Shown piece after piece: positions 8,803-19,401 of a stretch of 64,000 nucleotides of DNA. Location of the stretch: assembly GCA_028293545.1 (NCBI GenBank), contig JAQGOP010000010.1, forward strand, positions 30,909 to 94,908, in the 5' to 3' direction. The stretch's first letter is position 1, and each line of letters opens with the position of its first letter. The notes under the pieces were generated by a model. That model made no database searches. It saw only the letters and a list, made by a program, of their open reading frames with translations, and was not told the DNA's origin. Source of the stretch: Verrucomicrobiota bacterium. Lineage in GTDB: Bacteria; Verrucomicrobiota; Verrucomicrobiia; Opitutales; Opitutaceae. The position numbers were made by a program, and so were the translations under genes.

Positions 8803-8824
8803 ATTTTCCGCGACCGCGCATTCG

Positions 8825-9775
8825 ATGGCTGCATCAATCCTGGTCTGGGCTCACCTCGATTCACGGGCCCGGGATCTGATCAAGCAAACCGCGACGGACG
8901 ACCGTGTGCATTTCGCAGACCGCAATCACCCGAGCGCGCTGGACCTGGAGAAGCTGGCGGAAGCTGAAGTCGTCTTCGGCAACATCCCGGCCCAGCTCCT
9001 GCCGACCTGCCAAAAACTCCGTTGGATGCAGTTGGAGTCCGTCGGCTTCGAATATTACAACAACCTCCTCGGCGACTTTCCGAATCTCACCATCTCCAAC
9101 CTGAAGGGGATGTTTGAATGGCCGGCGGTGGAAACGGCCCTCGCCGGTTTGCTTTCGCTCGGCCGCGGCCTGCAGCGGCTGATCCCCGCCCAAGGAGAAC
9201 AAAGCTGGATTGAACTCGCGGTGCGCCCCGAGACGCGTGTGCTTCGCGGCCGGCGTGTGCTCGTGCTCGGCGCGGGGTCGATCGGCCAGCGCATGGTCCG
9301 CTTGCTGCAAGCCTTCGAATGTGAGACGCATGTATTCGCGCGGACCAGCCCGGACGCCGATGTCCGCACCCCCGCGGAGCTGGCGGCACATTTCGCCGGC
9401 AGCGACGTGATCGTCTGCTGCCTGCCAAAAACCCCCGCCACCCTTCGCCTGGTCAGCCGCCCACTGCTTCAATCGATGAAGTCCACCGCGGTGTTCGTGA
9501 ATATCGGCCGCGGGTCGGTCGTGGACGAAGCCGCGCTCATCGAGGTGCTGCAGCAGCGAAAAATCGGCGGCGCGGTCATCGACGTCACGCTCACCGAGCC
9601 ACTGCCCCCGGGGCACGCGCTCTGGAAGTGCCCCAACACCGTTCTCACCCAGCACACCGGCGGGGGTTACGACGATGAGTTGTTGGACAAGGCCCGGCTC
9701 TTTTTAAAAAACCTCGCGCGCTATCGCAACGGCATACCGGTGCTCAATCGCGTCGATCTCCAGAAAGGTTATTAG
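8825..9775 (+). CDS. D-2-hydroxyacid dehydrogenase
   Basis: About 316 residues. The NAD-binding domain has VLGAGSIGQRMVRLL, and the catalytic set is visible: Arg in NIGRGSVVDE, Glu in DVTLTEPLPPGHALW and His in VLTQHTGGG. The ATG at 8825 (MAASILVW) was chosen; the frame is open further upstream, but that part lies inside the aldolase gene and reads as low-complexity shadow. The enzyme interconverts 2-keto and D-2-hydroxy acids (glyoxylate, hydroxypyruvate or a sugar-derived keto acid). It follows the aldolase by 22 bases and precedes the enolase-family gene by 2 bases, so it likely processes a product of the same pathway. Confidence 0.9.
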   Translation: MAASILVWAHLDSRARDLIKQTATDDRVHFADRNHPSALDLEKLAEAEVVFGNIPAQLLPTCQKLRWMQLESVGFEYYNNLLGDFPNLTISNLKGMFEWPAVETALAGLLSLGRGLQRLIPAQGEQSWIELAVRPETRVLRGRRVLVLGAGSIGQRMVRLLQAFECETHVFARTSPDADVRTPAELAAHFAGSDVIVCCLPKTPATLRLVSRPLLQSMKSTAVFVNIGRGSVVDEAALIEVLQQRKIGGAVIDVTLTEPLPPGHALWKCPNTVLTQHTGGGYDDELLDKARLFLKNLARYRNGIPVLNRVDLQKGY

Positions 9776-9777
9776 TC

Positions 9778-10974
9778 ATGTCGAAAATTGTCCGCGTGCG
9801 CCCGGTGCTGCTCAGCGCCCCCTACTCCGAACCCGCGACCAGCGCGGAAGTGCAACTTCACCTGCCCCAGGGCTGGCGCACAATCGGCATGGTGGAGATC
9901 ACGCTTGAGAACGGCGTGGTCGGGCTTGGCGAGGGTTACCTAGCTGTCTTTGCGCCGCATGTTTTTCGCAGCATCGTCGAACTGGTCGCGCCCGTCCTGA
10001 TCGGACGCGATCCGCGCGAGCTCGATCAGCTTCTGCGCGACCTCACGCTGACCACCGGCTACTGGAGCTGGCAGGGCGCAGCGCAGCATGTCATCAGCGC
10101 GTGCGAGATCGCGCTGCAGGATGTGCGGGCCCAGCTCCTCGGCATTTCGGTCGCCCGCATGCTCGGCGCCGAAGGCCGACGCTCGCTGAAACTTTACGCC
10201 AGCGGTGGCGACTCGCTCACGACGGCAGCCATGGCGCGCGAAATCGCTGCGGTGAAATTACTCGGCATCGAGATCTTCAAGATCCGCGCCCGCAATCACG
10301 ACGCGGCGAAGACCGCGTGGTGCCAGCGGAACGCGGCCGCGCAGCGGATTGAGATCGCCGTCGACATGACGCAAAACCTCGCGGTGCCGTCGCAGTCGCT
10401 GGAGGACATCCAGCGTTATCTCGACGCCGTGCTGCAGGCCGGCGGACGCGCACCGTATTTCCTCGAGGAGGCGCTCGGCCCGGAGGAAATCGGCAACTAT
10501 CGCATTTTGCGCGAACGCGTGCCGCAGTGCCGGATTGCCGGCGGTGAAATCGTGACGACCGCCGCCGAACTCAATCACCGGATCGAACAGGGTTGCTACG
10601 ACATCGCGCAACCCGACGCGACGGTCATCGGCGGCATCACCCCCACGCTTGCGGTCTTCAAGACTGCGCGCACGCACGGCGCCGAGGTTTTCGTCCATTG
10701 CTGGGGCGGTCCCGTCGGCATGATGGCAAACTACCACGCGGCACTGGCCGGCGGCGGGCAGATGACCGAGTGGCCGATGCCGCGCTTTCCGCTGCGCGAT
10801 GCACTCGTCGTCGAACCGTGGTTGATTCGCGCGGGAACGCTCGAGCTGCCCGAGACGCCCGGCCTCGGCGTTCGACTCACACCGGAGATCGAGCAGCAAT
10901 ATGCCTTCCGCGAGGATGCGGTTTATCGCTGCCTCACGGATCCCTCGCGTTTGCCCAAAGTCGATTGGAGCTGA
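9778..10974 (+). CDS. Enolase-superfamily (mandelate racemase/muconate lactonizing) dehydratase
   Basis: 398 residues with the two-domain enolase-superfamily layout. The capping domain covers roughly the first 130 residues. The barrel shows FKIRAR (general base region), IAVDMTQN and FLEEAL plus AGGEIVTT (metal ligands Asp, Glu, Glu), and VFVHCWGGP with the catalytic His region. Family members with this pattern are often acid-sugar dehydratases producing 2-keto-3-deoxy acids; the exact sugar is not readable. Two bases separate it from the hydroxyacid dehydrogenase, so the three plus-strand genes form one operon. It ends 13 bases before the convergent MFS gene. Confidence 0.88.
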   Translation: MSKIVRVRPVLLSAPYSEPATSAEVQLHLPQGWRTIGMVEITLENGVVGLGEGYLAVFAPHVFRSIVELVAPVLIGRDPRELDQLLRDLTLTTGYWSWQGAAQHVISACEIALQDVRAQLLGISVARMLGAEGRRSLKLYASGGDSLTTAAMAREIAAVKLLGIEIFKIRARNHDAAKTAWCQRNAAAQRIEIAVDMTQNLAVPSQSLEDIQRYLDAVLQAGGRAPYFLEEALGPEEIGNYRILRERVPQCRIAGGEIVTTAAELNHRIEQGCYDIAQPDATVIGGITPTLAVFKTARTHGAEVFVHCWGGPVGMMANYHAALAGGGQMTEWPMPRFPLRDALVVEPWLIRAGTLELPETPGLGVRLTPEIEQQYAFREDAVYRCLTDPSRLPKVDWS

Positions 10975-10987
10975 GTGGATAGCACGG

Positions 10988-12307
10988 TCAATCCGCTCCA
11001 GAAGCGTGCGGCGCAGGGGAAGATTTCCCGTCTGGAGTGAAGCGTCCAAATCGCGTCACCGCTGCAGCCACGAGGAGCGCACCTGCCATCAGCAGATAGG
11101 AAGTTCCCGGCCCGCCCGTGACGCCATTGAGATAGCCCACGAGATAGGAGCCCACAAACGCACCAAGCGCACCCATGCTGTTGATCAAGGCGATGGCACC
11201 GCCTGCGACATTCTTTGGCAGGATTTCCGGAATCAGTGCAAAGAACGGTCCGTACGGCGCGTACATCGCGGCTCCCGCCAATGCCAGCAGCGCAAACGAA
11301 ACCCAAAAACTCGCGGTCCCCAGGAAGAACAACCCGCAGAAAGCCAACCCCGCGAGCAACAGCCAGGGCCAGATAAAGGCCTTTCGATCGCCGCTCCGGT
11401 CGCAAAAATGCGAAACCGAAATCATCGCGCATATCGCGAGCAAATACGGGACCGACGAAAGCCAACCCGCTTTCACAATCCCAATGGTCGAGGCGTCCTT
11501 GAGGATCGACGGAAGCCAAAGCACAAAACCGTAGATGCCGAGGCTCCAGCAAAAGTACTGCAAACAAAGCAACAGCACCTCGGGCGAGCGGAAGGCCTCG
11601 CGATAGTTCTTCATCGTCTTCAATCCCGCCTGGTCGCCCGCCAGCTGCGCGGCCAGCGTCTCCTTTTCATTTTTGTCCAGCCACTTCGCGTCGGCGGGCC
11701 GCTCACTCGCCGCCATCCACCAGACCACGGCCCAAAGAATCGCCGGGGCGCCTTCGATGATAAACATCCAGCGCCACCCCAGGCTCCGTACGAGGTAGCC
11801 CGAAGCCACCGACATCCACAACACCGTGACCGGGTTGCCCAGCATCAAAAAAGTGTTCGCCCGCGAGCGCTCCCGCTTGGTGAACCAGTTCCCCAGGTAG
11901 ATCAGCATCGCCGGCAAAACCGCCGCTTCCACCGCGCCGAGCATAAAACGAGTCACCAACAACCAGCCGACACTGCTGATCATGCCCGTCAGCGTCGCCG
12001 CCGTGCCCCAGAGAACCAGGCTCACGAAGATCAATTTTTTGACGCTGCGATGCTGTGCATACATCGCCCCCGGAATCTGGAAAAAGAAATAACCCAGGAA
12101 AAACAGCGAGCCGATCAGCGAAGACATCCCCTTCGTGATATTGAGGTCCCGGGCCATCCCGGCGGCTGCGGCGAAGGAGTAGTTGGCGCGATCGAGATAG
12201 GCCAAGCTGTAGGTGATAAAAACAATCGGCATCACGTACCACCAGCGCCGGCGAGCCAGCGGGGCGGAGACGGCGTCCTGCCCTGGGGTGCAAACGGCCG
12301 ATTTCAT
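10988..12307 (-). CDS. MFS transporter, anion:cation symporter (ACS) type
   Basis: 439 residues with about twelve hydrophobic segments. The opening [20 protein letters not shown] followed by [10 protein letters not shown] is the classic start of the ACS group (hexuronate, galactonate, glucarate and tartrate carriers), and the loop after helix 4 ([13 protein letters not shown]) matches. It should take up an organic or sugar acid with protons. Its ATG overlaps the stop of the upstream YjhG-type dehydratase as ATGA (12304-12307), tying transport to dehydration of the same aldonate. It is the last gene of the long minus-strand run. Confidence 0.9.
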   Translation of the reverse strand: MKSAVCTPGQDAVSAPLARRRWWYVMPIVFITYSLAYLDRANYSFAAAAGMARDLNITKGMSSLIGSLFFLGYFFFQIPGAMYAQHRSVKKLIFVSLVLWGTAATLTGMISSVGWLLVTRFMLGAVEAAVLPAMLIYLGNWFTKRERSRANTFLMLGNPVTVLWMSVASGYLVRSLGWRWMFIIEGAPAILWAVVWWMAASERPADAKWLDKNEKETLAAQLAGDQAGLKTMKNYREAFRSPEVLLLCLQYFCWSLGIYGFVLWLPSILKDASTIGIVKAGWLSSVPYLLAICAMISVSHFCDRSGDRKAFIWPWLLLAGLAFCGLFFLGTASFWVSFALLALAGAAMYAPYGPFFALIPEILPKNVAGGAIALINSMGALGAFVGSYLVGYLNGVTGGPGTSYLLMAGALLVAAAVTRFGRFTPDGKSSPAPHASGAD

Positions 12308-14241
12308 GGCGCGGGGGATTTGGTCAACCGGGCGCAGATCAAGTCGGTATCGTACACGCAGCCGCCCCAGCTGCCGCCGCTAACGTTCTGCAGCGCCGCC
12401 CAAAGCCGCGTGTCGTCGGGCAGGTCGGGATGCGCCTGAAGTTTTTCGCTCATCGGCCGCTGCGCGAGCGTTTCGGCATCGATCGAAATCACGTCGACGG
12501 TCCCGGTGAGGTTGCGGGTGTCGATTTCGATGCGAACGATATCGCCGTCGCGAAGCTTGCCCAGCGGCCCACCCGCCCACCCTTCCGGACTGATGTGCCC
12601 GATACATGCGCCGGTGGAAACGCCCGAGAACCGTCCATCGGTCAGCAAGGCGACGCGTTTTCCGTTGGAGAGATATTTGAGCGCGGACGTGACCTGGTAA
12701 GTCTCGGGCATGCCCATCGCCGGCCCGATCCCCACGAGCACGAGGGTGTCGCCCGGCTTGATCGCATCCGCTTGGGTCGACTTCACCGCGGCAATGGCCG
12801 CCGCCTCCGAACCAAAAACGCGCGCCGGCCCTTCGTGCCGGTAAATGCCGTCCGCCCCAATCACATCACGGTTGATCGCGGTGCTCTTCACCAGCGCGCC
12901 TTCCGGCGCGAGATTCCCCTGCAGAAAAGTAATCGTGCTCGTCATCCCTGCCTCGCGCGCGCGCCGGGGCGAGAGGATCACGCGGTCGGCATCGATGCCG
13001 TCGAGCTCGCGCAGCTTGTCGCGCAGTCGCGCCCGGCGCTCGGATTTTTCCCACCATAGGAGATTTTCGCCCAGCGTTTGGCCGGTGACAGTCAGGGCCT
13101 CAAGCTTGAGCAAGCCAAGGTCCCGCAAGTGGAGCATCACTTCGGGGACCCCGCCGGCCAGGAAAACCTGGACGGTCGCATAGTGCGTCGGGCCGTTCGG
13201 CAGCACATCGACGAGCCGCGGCACTTCGCGATTGAGGCGGGCCCAATCGGAGGCGACCGGACGGCGCAGCCCGGCCGCATGCGCGATCGCGGGGACATGC
13301 AGGATCAAATTCGTGGAGCCGCCGAACGCCGCGTGAACGACCATCGCATTGTGCAGCGAAGCCTCGGTGAGGATCGAGGCCGTGGTGAGCCCTTTTTTTT
13401 CGAGGGCCATCAGCGCCAGCGCCGAACGCCGCGCCATATCGAGCCAGATCGGAGCACCCGAAGGACTGAGCGCCGCATGCGGCAGCGAAAGCCCGAGCGC
13501 TTCGCCGACGACTTGGGCCGACGCCGCTGTGCCCATGAACTGGCACCCGCCGCCGGGCGAACCGCAGGCCTTGCAGCCCATCTCCGCGGCATAGCTCAAT
13601 TCGATTTCGCCGTGCGCGTAACGCGCCCCGATTGTCTGGACTTTCGCCGTGTCCTCGGCGGCTTCCGCGAGCAGCGTGACCCCGCCCGGCACGAGCACGC
13701 TGGGCAAATTTTTCGTGCCCGCCAGAGCCATCATCATGGCCGGAAGGCCCTTGTCGCAGGTCGCGATTCCCACGACGCCCCGGCAGGTCGGCAGCGAGCG
13801 AATGAGCCGCCGAAAAACCACGGCGGCATCGTTGCGGTACGGCAGGCTGTCGAGCATCCCCTTCGTGCCGTTGGTGCGTCCGTCGCATGGATCGCTGACA
13901 TAGCCCGCAAAGGGAATCGCGCCGTGCGAGGTCAGCGTCTTCGCGGCGGCTTCCATCAGCAGCCCGACCTCCCAGTGTCCCGTGTGATAGCCGAGTGCGA
14001 CGGGTGAACCGTCCGGCGCGCGAATCCCACCTTGGGTGCTGAGGATGAGAAATTCCCGGCCGAGCAGTTTGCGCGGATTCCAACCCATCCCGGCGTTTTG
14101 AGTCAGGCCGAAGATCTGGCCGCTGGGCGCGGTCCGCAGCAGTTCCGGAGTAACCGGCAGCTCGCCGGAGGGACCGCGTGCCGTGGTGCGCAGGGCATAA
14201 ATTTCCGGATCGGACGAATCGAGGAAGTCGGGAGGGGACAC
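12304..14241 (-). CDS. IlvD/Edd-family aldonate dehydratase, YjhG/YagF type
   Basis: 645 residues, starting at GTG (14239-14241); the codon two upstream in frame is a stop, so no longer start exists. The length and motifs fit the YjhG/YagF branch (D-xylonate dehydratase) rather than IlvD proper: [49 protein letters not shown] and [18 protein letters not shown]. The conserved cysteines ([14 protein letters not shown]) fit an iron-sulphur cluster. It removes water from an aldonate to give a 2-keto-3-deoxy acid. The gene overlaps the ACS-type importer, and upstream lies a FAH-family gene that could act on its product, as in the Weimberg pathway. Confidence 0.9.
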   Translation of the reverse strand: MSPPDFLDSSDPEIYALRTTARGPSGELPVTPELLRTAPSGQIFGLTQNAGMGWNPRKLLGREFLILSTQGGIRAPDGSPVALGYHTGHWEVGLLMEAAAKTLTSHGAIPFAGYVSDPCDGRTNGTKGMLDSLPYRNDAAVVFRRLIRSLPTCRGVVGIATCDKGLPAMMMALAGTKNLPSVLVPGGVTLLAEAAEDTAKVQTIGARYAHGEIELSYAAEMGCKACGSPGGGCQFMGTAASAQVVGEALGLSLPHAALSPSGAPIWLDMARRSALALMALEKKGLTTASILTEASLHNAMVVHAAFGGSTNLILHVPAIAHAAGLRRPVASDWARLNREVPRLVDVLPNGPTHYATVQVFLAGGVPEVMLHLRDLGLLKLEALTVTGQTLGENLLWWEKSERRARLRDKLRELDGIDADRVILSPRRAREAGMTSTITFLQGNLAPEGALVKSTAINRDVIGADGIYRHEGPARVFGSEAAAIAAVKSTQADAIKPGDTLVLVGIGPAMGMPETYQVTSALKYLSNGKRVALLTDGRFSGVSTGACIGHISPEGWAGGPLGKLRDGDIVRIEIDTRNLTGTVDVISIDAETLAQRPMSEKLQAHPDLPDDTRLWAALQNVSGGSWGGCVYDTDLICARLTKSPAP

Positions 14242-14256
14242 GGCTACGTCACATCG

Positions 14257-14424
14257 TCACGCGCCGGCGCGCCGTTCACGAGCCGGATCGACTTTGCCAC
14301 GGCTCGATTTCTCGACAGCTCCGGCGACAACGCCCTCGAAAAATTCCGGCGGCACAACGGGCACCCAAACCGCGGCAACGCCGCCATCGCCACCGACGTG
14401 AAGCGTAGAGCGGTGGAGGTCCAT
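14257..14424 (-). CDS. Possible 55-aa small ORF between FAH and YjhG-type genes
   Basis: The 188-base gap between the FAH-family stop and the dehydratase GTG contains an ATG (14424) to TGA (14257) frame that starts MDLHRSTLHVGGDGG and ends ARERRAGA. It begins six bases after the FAH stop codon, but I see no ribosome-binding site and no known family. It may be a small co-transcribed gene, a gene remnant, or a chance frame in GC-rich DNA. Confidence 0.25.
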   Translation of the reverse strand: MDLHRSTLHVGGDGGVAAVWVPVVPPEFFEGVVAGAVEKSSRGKVDPARERRAGA

Positions 14425-14429
14425 GGCGC

Positions 14430-15254
14430 CTAGGCGACACTGTTCACGAGCGTGCCGACCGCCGCGATCGTGATGCGGATCTCGTCGCCCGACCGAAGGG
14501 TGAAATCATTCGGTGGCACCACTCCAGTCCCCGTCATGAGGAAACAGCCGTGGGGAAAACGATCCTCGCGAAACAACCATTCGGCCAGCGATGCCAAGGG
14601 GCGCTTGATCTGCCCCACGGTGGTTTGGCCCGCAAATCCCGGTTTTCCGCCGCGCATGACCTCGATCGAAATCACGGTGTCGCTGCCGGGAAGTTCATCG
14701 CTGATCACCAGGCATGGCCCGAGCGCCGCGCTGCGATCGTAGACTTTGGCCTGCGGCAGGTAGAGCGGGTTTTCACCCTCGATGTCACGCGACGACATGT
14801 CGTTGCCGATCGTATAACCGAAAATCCGGCCCCGCGCATTGATGGCCAGCGTCAGCTCGGGCTCCGGCACGTTCCATTTTGAATCGGAACGAATGCGGAC
14901 CGGCGTCCCGGGGTCCGCGACGCGGTGAGGCGTGGCCTTGAAAAACAACTCGGGACGATCCGCTTCATAAACCCGGTCGTAGAAAGTACCGCCGCCGCCG
15001 GCCTTGGACTCCTCGATGCGCGCCGTGCGGCTCCGAAAATAAGTCACCCCCGCGGCCCACACCTCCTGGGACTGCAAGGGCGCGAGCACCCTGCCCAGCT
15101 TTGCGAAGGGCCGCGCCGAGGACAGCTGCTCCTGCAGGAGTTTGCCGGGAGCATCGGCCTCAAAGAGCCGGTCCAGGGAGAACGTCGCCGGGAGGAGCGA
15201 CAGCTTCTGATTTTCCTCGAGCGCGAGACCTTCAGGCGTGGAGTACAGTTTCAT
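14430..15254 (-). CDS. Fumarylacetoacetate hydrolase-family protein, possible 2-keto-3-deoxy-aldonate dehydratase
   Basis: About 274 residues from the ATG at 15254 ([14 protein letters not shown]); the frame extends 17 codons upstream but without homology. The C-terminal FAH domain has [33 protein letters not shown], with the metal-binding Glu pair and Asp, and ends [20 protein letters not shown]. In Weimberg-type pentonate catabolism, a FAH-family enzyme dehydrates 2-keto-3-deoxypentonate to 2-ketoglutarate semialdehyde. With a YjhG-type dehydratase downstream this is the natural reading, though other FAH activities are possible. No semialdehyde dehydrogenase is in the window. Confidence 0.85.
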   Translation of the reverse strand: MKLYSTPEGLALEENQKLSLLPATFSLDRLFEADAPGKLLQEQLSSARPFAKLGRVLAPLQSQEVWAAGVTYFRSRTARIEESKAGGGGTFYDRVYEADRPELFFKATPHRVADPGTPVRIRSDSKWNVPEPELTLAINARGRIFGYTIGNDMSSRDIEGENPLYLPQAKVYDRSAALGPCLVISDELPGSDTVISIEVMRGGKPGFAGQTTVGQIKRPLASLAEWLFREDRFPHGCFLMTGTGVVPPNDFTLRSGDEIRITIAAVGTLVNSVA

Positions 15255-15320
15255 GGGGCGAGGGATTCGAGCGCGATAAAACGGATGGCGACGCGCGGGC
15301 GCCATCCGTAATCGCAGAAA

Positions 15321-16874
15321 CTACTGAGCCGACTGACTCAGGTACAACGCGTAGAGACGGGCATCTTCCGGACGCACGCCCACGAATTCCAGGCTCACAT
15401 GAATCGGCCGGTGTGACACCGGCAGCGTGCCGCCACTTTTCCACGTGACCGCCGAGCGGAATCCGTTCGTGGTCACGATTGCCGAATCGCCGCCGCTGTA
15501 ACCGGGCAGCGGATGGAAACCTTCATCGAGCAAGCTCACGCGAACCTGCGTGTTTGCGCCGAGGCCGCTCACATTCAGGAAAGCGCGCACTTCCGCGGAC
15601 GTCGCCTGCACCGGGCACGTGACGGCCTGCGCTTGGTTGGGTTTGAACGGCTGGATTGCGCCAATCCGATCGCGCGGCCACGTGACGAGGCGCACGCCGC
15701 TGCCGGTGTTGCCGCGCCACAGCGAGTACCAGTAAAGTGTTTCGTCCCCGACATTCTCCATCCCCTGTCCCTGCATGAGCGCCGGCACGACTCCGACCGG
15801 GCTCTCGGGTTGTTCGCGGGCGGGAATCAATCGGAAATTGGCGATCGGCTCGCGGTAATGAATGCCGTCGTGCGTCAGCGCCAGCCCGAGGTCGATTCCC
15901 GTCAACCGGCGATCACCGGTCACGTCGCCATGCCACATGCCGTAGATTCCGACGAGCACGTTCCCACGATTCCACAGTGCCGCACCGAGGTGAATCTCCT
16001 CGTACTGGTGAAGCTTGTCGTCGGAAGAAGGCCCGGTGACATCGATGCCGCGATCGAGCCCGACCGCGCCCGCGGGCGACCAGGTTTCAAAATCGGACGA
16101 AACGAAAGTGACGAGCCGCCGGATGGGAACCGCGTGATGCGCGGTGAGCGTGGCCTGGCCGTTGACGTAATAGAGTCCCTGGTGTTTCGCGACGCCGGCC
16201 ATCTCGAGAAATTGCCCGATGGGATTTTTCGGCGAAGGCGTCCAGTGCAGTCCGTCGGGGCTGAACGCCACGCAGAACTTCAGGCCGCTGTCGTACTTGG
16301 CCTCATAGGCCATCTTGAAACGGCGGCTCGCATCCGGATCTTCGAGATCGTGCACAATCGCGCAGGTCGACCAGAGGAGCGGCACCGGGAAATCGACAAT
16401 ATTATTGCGCTTCGAACCGTTGAACTCGACGAGGTTCAGCTCGGGCTTCACCCAGTGGACGCCGTCCTTGCTCGTCGCATACGCGAGCACGCACTTCTCG
16501 CGCTCGAAGCCCGGCAACGACCGCATCGGGCCGTAATTTCCGTTATACCACATGTGAAACGTATCCCCGATACGGACGACCGTTCCATAGTAAAGCAGCG
16601 CCTCATCGTGCGAGCCCACGGGTCCGGGCAGCAGCACCAGCCGCGGATTCTGGCCGGTGAAGAGACGGGTTTCGACGTTGCTGCGGAAGGGAAAGGCCTG
16701 GTCATCGAAGCCGAAGAGCACCGCTTCCTTGAAGGGCCCGGCGGCCGGCGATCCGGGCAGCAGGATCGAGCCTTGGGCATTCGGGTCGGTGGATTCAGCC
16801 GCAAGGAGACGGTTCGAGACAGAGGCGCTGAGCCCACAGAGGGTGAAGGCCAGGAGGAGTGAAGCTTTATGCAT
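15321..16874 (-). CDS. Secreted five-bladed-propeller glycosidase-like protein (GH43/GH32 fold)
   Basis: About 517 residues from the ATG at 16874 (MHKASLLLAFTLCGLSASVS), a signal peptide ending near RLLAAES. The body repeats the propeller texture of GH32/GH43-like proteins: FHMWYNGNYGPM, CVLAYATSKDGVHWVKPELN, FCVAFSPDGLHWTPSP and LALTHDGIHYREP, with a C-terminal beta-sandwich that ends ARLYALYL. I cannot identify a catalytic acid pair with confidence. It is a divergent relative of four proteins on the same strand (19402-26121) and is separated from the TonB receptor by a terminator-like hairpin. Likely a periplasmic or surface glycan-processing protein; substrate unknown. Confidence 0.75.
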   Translation of the reverse strand: MHKASLLLAFTLCGLSASVSNRLLAAESTDPNAQGSILLPGSPAAGPFKEAVLFGFDDQAFPFRSNVETRLFTGQNPRLVLLPGPVGSHDEALLYYGTVVRIGDTFHMWYNGNYGPMRSLPGFEREKCVLAYATSKDGVHWVKPELNLVEFNGSKRNNIVDFPVPLLWSTCAIVHDLEDPDASRRFKMAYEAKYDSGLKFCVAFSPDGLHWTPSPKNPIGQFLEMAGVAKHQGLYYVNGQATLTAHHAVPIRRLVTFVSSDFETWSPAGAVGLDRGIDVTGPSSDDKLHQYEEIHLGAALWNRGNVLVGIYGMWHGDVTGDRRLTGIDLGLALTHDGIHYREPIANFRLIPAREQPESPVGVVPALMQGQGMENVGDETLYWYSLWRGNTGSGVRLVTWPRDRIGAIQPFKPNQAQAVTCPVQATSAEVRAFLNVSGLGANTQVRVSLLDEGFHPLPGYSGGDSAIVTTNGFRSAVTWKSGGTLPVSHRPIHVSLEFVGVRPEDARLYALYLSQSAQ

Positions 16875-16937
16875 AGTGAGGATTAAGTGGGTTTGAATTC
16901 CGCAACGAGGCAGGGTTTGAGGCTGAAAGGAGAAGGT

Positions 16938-17009
16938 AAAAAAACCGGCTGCCACGACGGCGAGTGGATTAGGTCCGCCGTCTTGATGTGACACACCGGT
17001 CTGCAGCCG
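16938..17009 (-). terminator. Two-tier intrinsic terminator after the TonB receptor gene
   Basis: On the minus strand an outer stem (17003-17009 with 16946-16952, 7 pairs) encloses an inner stem (16976-16982 with 16956-16962, 7 pairs) and is followed directly by seven T residues (16938-16944). It lies 12 bases past the receptor stop codon, which fits Rho-independent termination or partial read-through into the next propeller gene. Confidence 0.7.
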
Positions 17010-17021
17010 ACCCTGTCCGTG

Positions 17022-19214
17022 TTACCACCTAAACCGAGCCGTGACACGGGGTTGAAATGGATCGGAGCTGATCGCAAGGCCGTTCGCTGCCAGGCCGACA
17101 ATGTAGCGCTTGTTGGTCAGATTATCCAAGTTTACCTGGACGTTCCAACGCTTGTTGATGTCGTAGCCGCCAAAGGCATTGATCACGAGAGGGTAGTCGA
17201 CGTCGTACGTGAGGTTACGCTTGCCCGACTGATCCATGATGCCGGCGCCGAGCATCAATCCCTTCAGCGGTCCATCGGTCCAGCTGTACTTCGCCAGGAC
17301 GCTGTACTTGCGCGGGGCGAAATCAACCGCTTGGAGCGACGGATTCGCCGCGGTGGTGGATTCACCATCGAAGTAGGTGATGATGACGTCGGCATGGCCG
17401 CCCCCAAAGTGCGCGGTCGTGCCGTAGTCGAGTTCCCAGCCCTTGGACGTGTCCTGGGCGGAAATGATCTGGCCGGCGACGCCGTTCGGGAGGATGCCGA
17501 CAGTCTTGATGTTCGTAAGCGACATGTCGAAGTGCGCCAGCGAACCGTAGACGGTGAAGGTGTCATTGAACTTCTGGTTAACCTTCAGACCGAACTCCTT
17601 CAGCTTGCCTTCCTGGTTCCCGGCGGGGGCGCCGAGCGCATCACCCGAGGCGAACTTGTCGGCAAAGCCCGTTTGGACGAAGATGTTTTGGGCGTCGGTA
17701 TAATAAACCGAGAGCGACGGCAGGAGTTTCACGACCGCACCGTACTTGTGCACCTTGAAGTGGCGCGCATCACGATTCGTGACGACCTTGGTCACGTAAT
17801 TTTCGTTCGTCCCCGCCGGATTGAACCAGCGCACGCCACCGACGAGGATGAGGTGCTCGTTGAGGAAGCTGAGATTCTCCTGGAAGTAATACGACAGGTT
17901 GAGCGGCTTGCTCGCCGTGTCAGTCTGGTACGGCAGGCCCGCGCCGGATTGCGGAGCGGAAAAGAAGGCGGCATCCGCCGTGAAATCCGGATTGCGCGTA
18001 TCGAGCGAGGGCGGCGTGTTCACCGACTGGCTCTGGCGACTGTAGGTGATCGACCCGTCCGAACCGACCGTGGTGTCGACCTTCATGAACGAGAGCTCCA
18101 GGTGATGCAGGTAATCGAGCTGGAGGTTATGGTTAACCTTCTCGATGAAGAACGGAATGTCCTGGCGGGCCAGGGTGTAGTTGTCCGCGCCAACGGCGAT
18201 GCCGCGAACGTGGCGGCGATGCTCGCGGATGCTCGTGCCGGAATAGTAGAAGCGGATGTTTCCGTTCTCGGAGAGTCGGCTGAGATACTGGACATCGAGG
18301 AAGCTGTCCTCCGATTTCCAGTAGCTGTCCTGCGGACGCGAAGGCGTGAAACTCTTCGTCGAATAGCGGTTGAACTTGGCCTCGACCGTGGAAGTCAGGT
18401 CCAGGAAATCGTTGTAGTAGAGGTAGCTGTTATCACGGAAGTAGTACGCGTTCACCAACAGGCTCGAGTTGGCGCCGAAGTAGACGTTGAAGGCCGCGCC
18501 CACGAAGAACTGGTCGAGATTTTCCACTGATTTTTCGCGGTCGCCGGTCAAGCCGCCGACGGTGGCGCGATAATTGATCTTAACGTCGCGGCCATCGTAC
18601 ATCGGGCCGGAGGAATTGGCCGCGACCCGCACGTAGGAGTCGGTCGAAACGGTGGTCTCGATCTGCGCCGTCGGCACGGCCGACGGCTGGTACGACACGA
18701 GGTTGATCGCGCCACCGAGGAAGCTGTTGTTGCCGAGAAGCATGGCCGCCGGGCCCTTGATGACCTCCACGCGGGAAACGTCATACATCGGGTTGGTGCG
18801 ATTGGCGTTCTTGGTCACGCCGTTGCGCATCGCCTGCTCCGTGCGGAAACCGCGGATGTTGAAGTCATCGGAGAGATTTGTGTTCTGCGTCACGCCGCTC
18901 ACGCCAAAGCGCACCGCCTGGGAAACCGTGCTGACGTTGAGGTTATCGAGCAGCTCCTTGTTGATGATCGTGATGTTCGCCGGGATATCGATGAGGTTAC
19001 GCGCCGAGCGGCTGCCGATCAGCGTCTGCTGGCCGGAATAGCCTTCGTCCGTGTCGCCCTTCACCACGAAGGGCGAGAGATGCGTGACGTCTTTTTGGTC
19101 ATCGTTGTTGGCGGGAGCAGCGTTGGTGGGCTGCGCAAAGGTGGAAACCGAAGCGGCGCACAGCGCCGCGAGAGAGGCCAATAGTCGCTGAAGAGCGAGC
19201 AGGTGTCTTTTCAT
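17022..19214 (-). CDS. TonB-dependent outer-membrane receptor
   Basis: 730 residues with a signal peptide (MKRHLLALQRLLASLAALCA, cleavage near TFAQ). After it comes LSPFVVKGDTDEGYSGQQT, a start I associate with Opitutaceae receptors, then the plug domain (DIPANITIINKELLDNL, VSRVEVIKGPAAMLLGN) and a long beta-barrel ending VTARFRW, with the terminal aromatic typical of outer-membrane proteins. It imports a large substrate with energy from TonB. It lies among secreted propeller proteins and sugar-acid enzymes, so the likely cargo is an oligosaccharide from the same locus. The plug resembles siderophore receptors, so a metal-chelate cargo is not excluded. Confidence 0.93.
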   Translation of the reverse strand: MKRHLLALQRLLASLAALCAASVSTFAQPTNAAPANNDDQKDVTHLSPFVVKGDTDEGYSGQQTLIGSRSARNLIDIPANITIINKELLDNLNVSTVSQAVRFGVSGVTQNTNLSDDFNIRGFRTEQAMRNGVTKNANRTNPMYDVSRVEVIKGPAAMLLGNNSFLGGAINLVSYQPSAVPTAQIETTVSTDSYVRVAANSSGPMYDGRDVKINYRATVGGLTGDREKSVENLDQFFVGAAFNVYFGANSSLLVNAYYFRDNSYLYYNDFLDLTSTVEAKFNRYSTKSFTPSRPQDSYWKSEDSFLDVQYLSRLSENGNIRFYYSGTSIREHRRHVRGIAVGADNYTLARQDIPFFIEKVNHNLQLDYLHHLELSFMKVDTTVGSDGSITYSRQSQSVNTPPSLDTRNPDFTADAAFFSAPQSGAGLPYQTDTASKPLNLSYYFQENLSFLNEHLILVGGVRWFNPAGTNENYVTKVVTNRDARHFKVHKYGAVVKLLPSLSVYYTDAQNIFVQTGFADKFASGDALGAPAGNQEGKLKEFGLKVNQKFNDTFTVYGSLAHFDMSLTNIKTVGILPNGVAGQIISAQDTSKGWELDYGTTAHFGGGHADVIITYFDGESTTAANPSLQAVDFAPRKYSVLAKYSWTDGPLKGLMLGAGIMDQSGKRNLTYDVDYPLVINAFGGYDINKRWNVQVNLDNLTNKRYIVGLAANGLAISSDPFQPRVTARFRW

Positions 19215-19401
19215 GGGGTGTTGGGTCAGGAATCGAGAAGTCGATTAACCGGGGCACGGCGAGCGAACGCGGGTGCGCTGGGGCGCTCAATAGCGCGATG
19301 CTGCTCTGTTTAACGCACCAGCGTTCAAAATCCATCGGAGACTCGTGGACAGCGAGGATTGATCGAGGGGACCAAACAAATTGATCCTCAAGAAAATGCC
19401 G

